From Rosellinia necatrix (taxonomy: Eukaryota > Ascomycota > Sordariomycetes > Xylariales > Xylariaceae), in the NCBI GenBank assembly GCA_021209875.1, contig JAGYVD010000003.1:4092001-4156000 (forward strand): DNA of 64,000 bases, in the 5' to 3' direction. The notes under the pieces are model-generated. The model was not told where the DNA came from and did not search any database. It saw only the letters and a program-made list of their open reading frames with translations. This document shows, piece after piece, positions 12,203-22,278 of this stretch (within the stretch, counting starts at the first letter, position 1; the number at the start of each line of letters is the position of its first letter). The position numbers were made by a program, and so were the translations under genes.

Positions 12203-14270
12203 TCATACCGCTTTGCTGGTATTCCCTTGTTGCCGACATCTGCCAACCACTGCGGCCTTCCTCCGTTCCATCTCCTTTTTGACCTGTTGCTCCCGCTGTT
12301 CGGCGTGGCTGAGCCGCTTGCGGGTGTATGTTCCTAGAGCCCAGAGAAGAGCAATGCCCGCGATGATTGTACATACCCGCATGTCCTCGCGAAACGCGTC
12401 GGCATACGCTCTTCTGATCGCAGCAAGATCGCCTGGGGCTAGCCCCCCACCACCGCCTTCGGCCAAGGCGATTTGTTGCGGGTGTACTCTTCCGCCTACC
12501 TCTGCTTGCAGTGACAGCCCCAGGATTGCCGAAGAGGCAGCAATTCCGAGACTACCTCCGAAAACTCGCACTTGAGCTACAATCCCTTGGGCCGGGGCTA
12601 AAATTCGATTAGTCATCGCTGTTACCCTACTCGGACATGTATGTATTGGGGGCTCACCATGATCTCGGATCGATGATTGCGATACTGCGAGCAAAGTCGT
12701 CGTTGATACGGATAGGCCAAATCCGAGGCCGACGAATACCAAAAACCCTAGAGCCTTAGGCTCGAGGCCCACTGAGCCAGAGACTGTCGTGAGGAGCCCA
12801 CAACCTAAAACCATGAAACTCGTAGCTATAACCAGTGTCTCGCAGCTACGGTTCTCTTTCCCATTGACCCGGCCTGATATGCCAGAACCTATAGCGCTGG
12901 ACCCGAGCATGGGCAGTAACATAATCCCGGCCACCAAGGAATCTTTCCCATTGACGACCTGGCACCGAAGCGGGAACGCATAAATAACGAGAATGTAGGG
13001 GAACCCAAGAAACATGGTGTTTAAGGCAGCTGAGGCGTATACCCGATTACGCACAAGGTTCATGGGGAGGGCTGCAGCTATTTTGTCTCCCCAGCGTCTG
13101 TCAATAAACAGTGACCAAGAGAACACCCCCACGAATGCGATTAGCCCTGTGATGAGTGGTGCTAGGAATATAGCCCTACCCCACTGGTCGGTCGCCCCTC
13201 CGGCATTCTGGAACGGGAATACAACGAGTACTGTTGCTGCAATCAGCAGGGAGGATCCGAGATAATCCAGTTCCCTCCACGACCTCCGTTCGGTGTTTGG
13301 TAGATACCGAGGCTTCGGCCACGTCACGAGGAACAGTACCAACGAGACTGTACCAATAGGTCCACTAAATATTCCTTTCAGCATATTGTCATGATTATAC
13401 GTATCGGCGGTTTGATTTTGTAAACCTACTTGATCCAGAAAATCCAGCGCCAATTTGCATAGTGCGTCAGAACGCCACCCAGCACAGGGCCAAGGACACT
13501 AGATAGAGTTATGACAACACCGATGATGGCGGCCAGAGCTTGCAAGAACCGGGATGGCGCGATTTCGGGGAGGATAATCACTGTCGGAATCAGATGTTAG
13601 GAAATCGCTGCCTGCAATGAGTCTTTGGCCCATCACCATGACTATATGAACATCGTGAAGCAAAAATCGCTGTCCAAGTGGGAAAGATTGGCGAGAGGAA
13701 AGACGCCAGAAATACGTACTGGCGATGGAGTATAGGCCTAAATTGATCAGCAGGGTTTCCACCGCACGCGTTCAGGAGTAACGGACCTGAACCACCCAGC
13801 CCTTGGATTGCACGGAACGCGATGAGTTGCCACAAGTTTTGCGCAAAACCACAGCCAAGCGAAAAGGCTATAAAGATGATGTAGGATATAAGGAAGGCAT
13901 CGCGCCGCCCAACCACATCCGAAACCCGGGCGAGGAAGACTGCACATCCCAGATACGACAGTGTATAGGCTAACGCAACCCAGTTTACCTTTTCCATGTC
14001 GTCGAACTCGGTACCAATAGCGAAAAGGCTTGTTGCCACGATTGAGCTGTCTAGAAAGCTAAGAAAGAGCCCGAGCGACAGACTGAATCATCCATCAGCA
14101 TAAGAAACACTCCATAGAACTAGGTCTAACAACCTAACTTACCCGATGCCAAGAAGCGCCAAACGCGCCGAGGGCAATTCCTCACGTTGGTATTCATTCT
14201 GAATACTAGATGGATTAGATCCCAAGGCTGGATTATCTGCTGTTTTCAACTCGGCGGATTCTCCAGTCAT
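12203..14270 (-). CDS. MFS drug:H+ antiporter-type efflux pump
   Basis: Plasma-membrane (or vacuolar) major facilitator of the DHA2/14-TM class, which typically exports drugs or fungal secondary metabolites by proton antiport. Six minus-strand exons (14270-14143, 14082-13787, 13737-13720, 13580-13430, 13364-12658, 12597-12203) give 564 aa. Motif A appears as ARVSDVVGRRDAF after TM2. The FRAIQGLGGSG stretch belongs to TM4. Motif C in TM5 is SVLGPVLGGV, the antiporter signature. WRWIFWINGPIG marks the TM6 region, and further hydrophobic segments run to about residue 520 before a basic, Gln/Glu/Lys-rich tail. The third exon is only 18 nt and supplies LYSIA; without it the TM4-TM5 link is lost. 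No biosynthetic gene lies beside it, so the substrate is unknown. The upstream side is a gene-poor stretch. Confidence 0.9.
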
Positions 14271-17200
14271 TTTTCCGATGCAAGGGGGAAAAAAGTTGTT
14301 GACTTGGGGAATGATCGAGCTAGAAGTGGTATTTTCCTAGAAGCGTGGCACGGTATCACATGTCTTGCAATGGCACCAGTTCATAAATGCATGACTGCCT
14401 TCTGTGAAGCTTTAGTAGGGTTTGTAAGACACACGCAGAGGGCAGTCGGGCGACTTGATGAGATGTAGGTACTCAATTGTATTCGTTTCTCATAAGGACT
14501 AATAGGCAGAGATTTCGCGGGTGCGGAGTCTTGATTCCCTCCACCCGCCATACCATAGAACATTGCTACACCAACAGGATTCTACTCTTATGATAGCCAG
14601 TCGAGCGTGGACGTGTTGGTCAGAATCCGTGCATACCCTCGGTTGAACTGGGTGAGGCGGCCAATCTGGGCTTGATCCATCATACTGGTACCCCCTGTCC
14701 TCCCTCTTGTCCTCGCATTCGCTTATTAGTTGGCCTAGCCGATTCGCGCTATCCGAACATCAAACCAGGGCCCTTATCCACTGGGAACATGTGACCATAA
14801 GAACGCCCCATGGCATTTAATCTTGCGCGCTCTATGGTGCCTGGCGTAGCGGCTGATCGACCTTAAACCTCATGCGTCCACCTTACCATGCCTCACATAA
14901 TCACTTCGCATCAGCAGCCGAGAGATATGCACCTAAGACAGTCTTAGACAGCGCATCGGTCAACGGTAGGCTAACCTTAATAGCAAAAACGCTCTCGGCA
15001 ACACCAAAGTACCCATCCAGATAGCATAAAATCACACGTGTGGTGCGACCTGACCCAATCATTTCTTGATTCTCCTCCGGCGCCTCTGCTAGGGAGGACG
15101 AAAAGATTGCGAGCGCATTCGACACTTAAGACCCGTCCAATGCCAACTTATATTGTGTTCATGTCTTAAGTTATAAGTGCCTCAACCCGACTTGTTTGCT
15201 AGAAACGCAGCAACGACAAACGCCTTATTAGAACCTCATGAGTCGTCATCAATGAATCTGTCCGACTTTGTGATACGTGATCCAGTAGCTCACAACTCCT
15301 ACTCGATGTTTCTTTACCGACGTTTCGCATCTAGTCGCACCGGTATCACCAATCTGGCATCCCATCTCCCGCGATCTCCCGATTGAGACCGAGTCACGAA
15401 TGAGTAAGCCGATACCAGCCTGCCTACCTATCAGGTATTTAGTATGTACCATTCAAACCATATTTAATGAAACGCTTTGGGAAGGTAAAGAAGGCGCAGC
15501 TCCTGACTGACCTCCCAAGATCCACATCAATGAGGATGAAGCCTCCCTTGGTGTTAGGAAGGCCAGCTGACAGAGCCCCATATCGGCACTCGAAAGTTAT
15601 AGGCCATGGTATACAGATATGCTTGCCATGTTATTAGTTATGAAATGGCGGGCGATCGGAGAACCAATATATTTCTCCATCTAAAATACCTCCTCTACAT
15701 TTGATCCGTGCAAGTGGGATATTGTGACGTCAAAAATGGGCTACTCTGTTTCGAAAAACGCTTGGGGAAAAAGGCCTCCCCATTCTTCCCGCCCCAAGCC
15801 CCTTGATCACAGCGGTTACCGTCACATGTTGTTCCGTGATCGTTTCCTACTTCGCCTCCTTGTTTGGTTGCTTTATGGACCAGTCTATAAGCTTGCTGTG
15901 TGTAGCAACTATGCATGTGGCAATGCCCGAACGCTCTCACCGAAAAACCTCGGTAAGATTCAAACTTGACCTCGCACTCCCGACGTTGAATTCCGAGCAT
16001 GGCCTTATTTCGAAGCCGGCATACCATGCTCCGCCTAATCCGCCCGGCGGCCGTCGATTTTGCGTGTTGGGACGATGTGCCAGACCCTCACTGCATACCT
16101 GTTCCCAGCCTCCGCTCCATGCAACACAGTCCCAAGTACCACCTTCGCGTTTAGCGCTGTCCGTGACGACACCAGAATAAGCTATTGTCAGGGCCCTCGC
16201 TTATCGGCATATCTCCATCGCCAATTGAACACCGTTGCCGTGCATCTGCGTCATGCCAGGCCGACCCGATCGCTGAGCATTGCCTCCTTCCATCATCGTT
16301 CCATCCCACGACTCCGCGTCGTCCCTTTGGCCAATATACCGGAAAGAATGGGATGGGTCTCACAAATTTATGCCACGAGAGAAGTGTAACCTTGGATGCT
16401 ACGATCGACTATCGCACTAGGTATAGTCCCCCTCGCCGTTGGGGTGTCAGGATTGAGCCCCAGAGTGCCCACCGTTTGTGCATAACTTGTATTACTGTCT
16501 TAGAGATTGAGTGACCAGACATGCTGCTATGTATTGTACGCACACGAGGATGGCGTTAGCCATATGGAGCCACCGTAATGACCTCGGCTAAGTAGTGCGA
16601 TTTCCGTACCGACTCCCGTCTCGTCGTTGGCCCATAGCTTCGGGGAACACAGGGGATGCATAATTGCTTAGTCTACTATCTTAATGTGGCCAATTATTAG
16701 ACGGCGTGGCATTCTCGTCAACGTTGGCACTTTATTTGGGTAGGTTACGACCCAGATAGAGTATATAGGCTACATATTTTTTTTAGCATTACAGATTTGG
16801 AAATGAACCCGCTTTCGTGTTGTTTGATATTCTTTGGATTGGAAGACATAAGTCCTAAAAACCCGCATGTAACCAGTTTACTGTTCAATCGATCTGCACT
16901 GCTAGCCCTGATTTCATGTCGAGGAGCGCTCAATATACTCCAGCCGAACCGACAGAGCACGGAAGCTTATCTTAACAGCAAGAACTTGATACTGACATTA
17001 TTTTGAAGCTATCTCAAAGAATACTAGTTTTCAGACGAGTACCTACCACGACAATAGAGTGGTGATGGGGGAGACTCGCGTACCTCGCTGCTCAAAGCGG
17101 TCGTCACTATCTCCAGAAAGGTAAAAGCTGGTTTCTGGATGTTCATACAAGAGCAACTAAGCAGATAAAACTGTTAGCAAGGCGAAGACGAAAGCGAAAA

Positions 17201-18160
17201 GCGGCGGGAACGCTCTAAGGGAATGTGGCTCTGTCGTTACCCCGTTATGGAAGAAGTGAATGACAAAGTACGATATACCTACCATAGACGATCTATGCAC
17301 TAAAATCGAGCGTACGCCTCATCGCTATTTAATAACTGGAGCCTGTTTGATATGGAAATAAATGTTTGCCCCTTCTCGCCTTTCGCGAACCCCCCCCCCC
17401 CTCTGCTCTTCTTAGACCCTGTTCCTACGCTTTCGCAAGCTTAAACAAGCCTCAACTATGCCCGGTGATTATGACTGCCCTTCGCACCCCTAAGATGACT
17501 ACAGCGCTATGTAGAGGCGTCCTGCGGTGGAGGGTGAGCCAAGGCGAGCAATAACATACAAGTAAGCAAATGCGAGTGAGCGTGACGGACCTACACAATA
17601 CCCTGTTAGGAAGCAACAACACAGCATGAGGCTGGAAGGTCAACTGACTACCCGTAGGAATAAGGAATTAGACTGTATAAACTCACCGTGTAAGTCTCGG
17701 GCATAAATAGCAGCCCAAGCAAGGATAGCTATATCTTCTCTCTTTCCTTTTCATCGCTCCTTGAGACCAAAGAAGATTATTATGAATATGAAGCTATTTC
17801 TTAGTTTCTAAGCCAAGCTTTGTCACAGCAAGTTGCCGGGGAGATTGGTAATCTGCCTCTCTGGACTTTCGAAGTACCCTTTGCGCCAGGGGCTTTCGAG
17901 AGTCGGTAAAGCTTGAGCGATTTCACCTTTCTGTCTCTTTTGGGTGCCATTTCGTCGAGATATTGTGACCAAAGTTTAAACTCGCAAGTTTCTGCATCTC
18001 GTTTTAAGGTAGGCTAGAGCTCGTAGAGACTAATATCTAGGTTTCACGGTTACCGACGGCTAGGGGAGACATACTGGGTAAGAACTCGTTGATATGGGGT
18101 ATAATAATTGCCATCTGTTATTTCAACGCTACATCTAAGAACGCATGGGACAGAAGCTTC
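14271..18160. other. Gene-poor AT-rich region
   Basis: Nearly 4 kb with no convincing complete gene. It contains a short minus-strand reading frame at 14901-15125 (see findings), an inverted repeat at 15124-15171, a C12 run near 17391-17402, and a string at about 17604 that resembles an LTR start but has no matching end. Codon structure is absent elsewhere. It probably includes the MFS promoter at its left edge. Confidence 0.5.
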
Positions 18161-18374
18161 TGTTAGGAGGATAAATCATACAGCGAGGTACCAGCTACCC
18201 TATAGTGTAGCTCTAGAGATATATTTGTGTATATAAGGACTGAATGACTCCCACCTAGATGGTAGGCCCAGGAATCAATGATATTGAGCCCTACCCCTAT
18301 ACTCAGCTATCTACTTACGACCCAACTGCTACCCTCTATGATTAGATGTCACTCTGGACATTCTTTATATGACA
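18161..18374 (+). mobile_element. LTR-like dispersed element, copy 1
   Basis: About 214 bp that align along their length with 38105-38319, roughly nine bases in ten by eye over the central 170 bp, with most differences being transitions. The 3' end reads TATATGACA, the exact reverse complement of the 5' end of copy 2 (TGTCATATA); the 5' end here has decayed to TGTTAGGAG. A TATA-like string GTGTATATAAGG sits in the middle in the same orientation in both copies. TG...CA ends and an internal TATA suggest a solo LTR, but a non-coding TIR element is possible. No coding capacity. Target-site duplication is not clear for this copy. Confidence 0.65.
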
Positions 18375-18445
18375 CCGCTTCTCTAATTTCTTAGTCGAAA
18401 TACTCCGCTTCAAAATACATATGGGATCCCAACTAGGAGCCTTAC

Positions 18446-18607
18446 TGTCACGGAACTAGTTCTAACCTAAGGACCCCACTAGGGCACGGGCCAGAATACT
18501 GTATATAAAAGAAGCGAGTAGCTGGCGACTGACCAAGTAAGGAGTTTTCCCTCCTTGTGCAATAACATAAGTCATTTCTGGAACTACCAGCAGTGTGAAC
18601 TGTGACA
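18446..18607 (+). mobile_element. Solo LTR (162 bp) with 5-bp target duplication
   Basis: The element starts TGTCACGG and ends CTGTGACA, so it has TG...CA ends with the 6-bp inverted terminus TGTCAC/GTGACA. It is flanked on both sides by CTTAC (18441-18445 and 18608-18612), a perfect 5-bp target-site duplication as left by retroviral-type integrases. A TATA-like TATATAAAAG lies near 18500. No internal retrotransposon genes or second LTR are present nearby, so this is best read as a solo LTR left by LTR-LTR recombination. Orientation is taken from the TATA string. Its sequence differs from the neighbouring dispersed element, so it belongs to another family. Confidence 0.82.
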
Positions 18608-18612
18608 CTTAC

Positions 18613-19151
18613 CTCTATAAAGAATATCAATCATAACATCTTTTAGATTTTAAGAGGTTCAGGAATCTTTCGTTTTACTCCTATCAATACCCACGCTACT
18701 TAGGCATTTAAGAGATATCGAAAAGACAAGTCTCTACCTCTGCCAAAAGCGATACTACCCACTACGGTCAGAGTGGGGGATATTTCCTGATCCGCTTTGG
18801 ATTGCAGACAGGCTGAATATATATACCTGTATATACTCATATATGTAAGATTTCAAGCTACACAAGCCCAATATCTATCCCATCAGCACTTCGCTGATTA
18901 TCGTGCCACTGGTGGTGCAGTGCTGGTGTGGGTTTCACAGATTAGGTGTAGCCTTAGGTAGGTATATAACCTAACTCGTAGAAGGGACAGTAAACTACCT
19001 AGCCTAGAAGTACAATCCTCTTCCTGTATTATCGCACCCGGTAGGCACCAATTGTCTCCTGTTGAGTGAGGTTGACTGCGGTGCGACAACCTATCCATTC
19101 CGAGCCTGCTGCCCGTCGTCAACGATTTATCCGCACCAGTACAATATAATA
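18613..19151. other. Intergenic between LTR relic and pseudogene
   Basis: AT-rich sequence with no protein-like frame. I looked here for the missing 5' exon of the membrane-protein pseudogene and found nothing convincing. Confidence 0.4.
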
Positions 19152-19847
19152 TGTTGCCCTGCTAGCACGAATTGTACGACCGCGTTGGTCGAGAACCCTT
19201 CTTGCGCAAATAGCTCCTGAGTTATGCTCACAAATGGGGGCTGCTTTGCGAGTCATTATTACTGTTATTTTCCCGTTTTAGTGGCCCTAGGAGTGCTAAG
19301 ACGCCAACCCGAACAAGAATGGTGTCTCAAGGGTTTACATGACTTTGAAACCGCGAATTACCAGGAACAAAACGATGACAGCTGACTCCGAAAATTATAG
19401 TGCTGCGAGAAGGGCTTAGGATGTGCTATAATGGGGGGTACCACTACCAGCTGACGCGGTCCCGGTTGCCGTTGTCGATCAAAATAAGTGCCGCTCATAT
19501 TGTTCTTCGCTCGTGGTAAAGCAAATATCTTAGCCATCTAAGCTCGAAAACCCCCCTCTACTTCAACGCCGACAACTCGGGAAACAGCCCCGACGACGGC
19601 AGCAATGACGACGAGCGATTTTGAACCAACCGTTCCATCGGCAGCGCCCACAATGGGTCGTGGAACTAACTCGGAAACCATTGTGGGTGGTATAGTCGGG
19701 GGTATTGCGATTGTCGCAGCTATAGCCGGCCTACTTTGGTCGTTTTGCCTGCGGAAAAAGACTCCTATGACAGACCCGGCGGAGGTGAGCGGCACTGCCG
19801 CAGCGGCCGAGCTCACGACATCCACCAAGCCAGCCAACCAAGGGTAG
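19152..19847 (+). pseudogene. Relic of a Cys-containing single-pass membrane protein
   Basis: Two coding-like blocks lie in the same frame. The first (19152-about 19270) reads CPASTNCTTALVENPSC, then NSS, a TGA at 19218-19220, and VMLTNGGCF. This resembles the Cys-containing ectodomain of fungal secreted or membrane proteins in which a Trp is expected where the TGA stands. The second (about 19543-19847) encodes a Ser/Thr-rich stem, a glycine-rich membrane segment (about 19675-19745, with IVGGIVGGIAIVAAIAGLLW) and a short cytosolic tail starting RKK, the usual architecture of Mid2/WSC-like fungal surface proteins. No signal-peptide exon could be found. The stop and the missing start argue for a decayed copy; the second block alone could still be a short expressed protein. 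The function of the ancestor is not known. Confidence 0.45.
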
Positions 19848-20453
19848 TAGTGAAATGGCCTAAGGGGGGGGGTGGTGGAGAGTTATGCGACAGCCTCAAT
19901 AATCTAGTGTTTTGTGATATGATTTGGGAATGATGATGCTATTGGGTGTCCCAGAATAGCGTTCTTATTTATTACAATTGATGCAAGTGGGCTGTGCCTA
20001 CCTAGGTAGGTAGGTAGTCTTGTAGATTGGTTGATTGGGGGCAACGACGTACCTAACGCTGCCCCGTCATAGCATTCCCTAGCTACCTAGATAGGTAGGT
20101 AGGCACGTTCAACATTCAGCCCTACCGGTTGGTTGCCAGCTGGCATGCCTGTGGGAGGTACAGGCAAGTCGCTTGTGGCTGAGGCGGGGGCTAAAACAAG
20201 ACCCAACAACTGTGCCTTACTCTGCAACTCTGCGACGTTACATAGGAAGGTATGTCATCTGTCTGCTAATCCTGGGTTGATCACGATACGAAGAGTCAAG
20301 TTTATACGCCAACATAAGTTAGCGTTACTCTCATACCCTCCTCGTGTCAGCTGTTATCAAGTTATCACTACCGGCACGGTCATCTCGCAAGCCTCATCTC
20401 GCAAGCCTCATCTCATCTTACGTAGTTGACTAGACGGCTTGGCGAAGGATAGC
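19848..20453. other. Intergenic, ULA1 promoter
   Basis: About 600 bp upstream of ULA1. It contains two clusters of the TACCTAGGTA/GGTAGGTAG motif (19998-20017 and about 20079-20103), 350-450 bp before the start codon. No ORF of interest. Confidence 0.5.
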
Positions 20454-22278
20454 ATGAAGAGAATCGTGGTAGCCCAGACACTGCCAGTGCCCCAGGGCCC
20501 AACCGAGAAGGAAAAGAAGTACGATCGACAGCTTAGGCTATGGGCAGCCAGTGGCCAGGCCGCTCTGGAGTCCGCCAATATCCTCTTGGTGAACTCTGGC
20601 GCCGGCACTGTCGGGGTTGAGACTCTAAAGAACCTTGTGCTCCCAGGTGAGGCGCCCGAGGAGAGAGCCACGAACGATAATGCTGACACGACTAAGGGAT
20701 TGGCGGGTTCATAATCGTCGATAAGGCCCTAGTTGAGGAGCCCGACTTGGGCGTCAACTTCTTTCTCGATGAGAGCTGTCTAGGGAAGTCACGGTCCGAG
20801 GGTTGCACGAAGCTCCTCTTGGAGCTGAACCCAGAAGTCAGGGGAGATTGGTACCCTAAGAAGGAGGTATGCAGTCAGTCCCTGCCGATGAGCCCCCACG
20901 ATTGATGCTGATAGCGTGGCGTAGGAGACGTTAGCCGACGTCTTAAACAGTTCGGGCCCATTCACGCTGATCATGTACACGAATCCCATCTCGCAGGAGG
21001 ACCTCGCCACTGTCGAGGCCCATGCACGTCGGCACAAGACGCCAGCCGTCTGCATTCATTCCGCGGGGTTTTACTCGTACTTTCGCTTTAGTTTACACGG
21101 AACCTTCCCGATCGTGGACACCCACCCCGAAGTGGAGAAGACGGCAGACCTTCGCCTCCTGCAACCCTGGCCAGAGCTGTCTGCATTCGCCCAAGAGATG
21201 GTTGAGGGGATAGACGCCCTTGACGATCACGAGCATGGTCATTTACCGTATCTTGTTATTCTTCTTCACTTCCTTAAGCAGTGGAGACAGTCACACGATG
21301 GCAAAAACCCTACAGCCCCTAAGGAGAAGAGAGAATTTAGCAAACTTGTGCTAAGTGGCGCGAGGACCAATAATCCCGAAGGTGGCGAAGAAAATTTCCA
21401 AGAAGCTGTTGATGCGATAAACAAGAACATCAAATTGTCAGAGTTAGATCCCGCATTGGAGGAAATCTTCAATTATCGGGTCCCAGGCGAGGTAAGGTTC
21501 ACAATACACAGCCGTTTGCAAAGAACGCAGACTAAAAGTAATAGGCCGAAAGGGACTCGTCATTCTGGGTCATTGCTAGGGCGGTCGGCCGCTTTTACCG
21601 AAATCATGGCTGCCTCCCACTGCCCGGGTCTTTACCTGACATGAAGGCGCAATCAAATGTTTACGTCAAGCTGCAGAACCTATATAAGGCAAAAGCTCGG
21701 AAAGACGCGCAGGAGGTGCTTGAGTCAGTGAGAGAAAGCACTGGTGGTGAACGCGTTGACCCAACTGAAGTGGACCTGTTCTGCAAGAACGCTCGCTTCG
21801 TTAAACTAATCAATGCGAGTCCGAAGCAGTCAGATCTGGCCCGGATCTTTGGTACGTGGATTATACTCGTCATGGAGTGAGCCCCTCCTAACTATATTTC
21901 CCAGACGCCGAAAAGGCAGACGACGAAGCGGCAGAAGCAATGAAGATTGAGACCGGCGGGGCCTTTAACTTGCCCTTGTCTAATTTCTTCATCTACCTAG
22001 CACTAAATGCCACTGCTCATCACCAGTCTGCCACCGCTAAAGAAATCATGAACGCTGTCACCAAACTGGTACCCCAGGCCGCCACATATGAGAGAATGGA
22101 GCAAATTGCCCAGGAGGTCGCAAGGGCTGGAGGTGGCGAGCTTCACAATATTTCCGCGCTCACTGGGGGAATGGTAGCACAGGAAGTGATCAAAATCGTC
22201 ACAAAACAATACATCCCTATTGACGATACTTGCATATTCGACGGCATTAGCAGCCGATGCCAGGTACTGCGGTTATGA
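20454..22278 (+). CDS. ula1: NEDD8-activating enzyme E1 regulatory subunit (ULA1/APP-BP1)
   Basis: Regulatory half of the heterodimeric E1 that activates NEDD8/Rub1 for cullin modification; it pairs with Uba3, which carries the catalytic cysteine. Exons 20454-20646, 20697-20866, 20925-21491, 21545-21851 and 21905-22278 total 1611 nt, or 536 aa, a normal length for the family. The N-terminus has the E1 hallmark YDRQLRLW (residues 23-30) followed by the Rossmann glycine loop GAGTVG (49-54). [49 protein letters not shown] and the C-terminal [19 protein letters not shown] all match the family. Uninterrupted, the frames look broken because introns 1-4 change frame; all four have usable GT/AG sites and the join is continuous. 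The ATG at 20454 precedes the conserved [12 protein letters not shown] segment. It is the only intact gene between two gene-poor stretches. Confidence 0.92.

Noticed and set aside
17604..17830. Possible LTR starting TGTTAGGAAG with internal TATAAA-like strings
   Set aside because: No matching 3' terminus or target-site duplication could be found.
20454..22278. ULA1 as a frameshifted pseudogene
   Set aside because: The apparent breaks disappear when four short introns are removed. Exon lengths sum to 537 codons in one frame with all conserved motifs.
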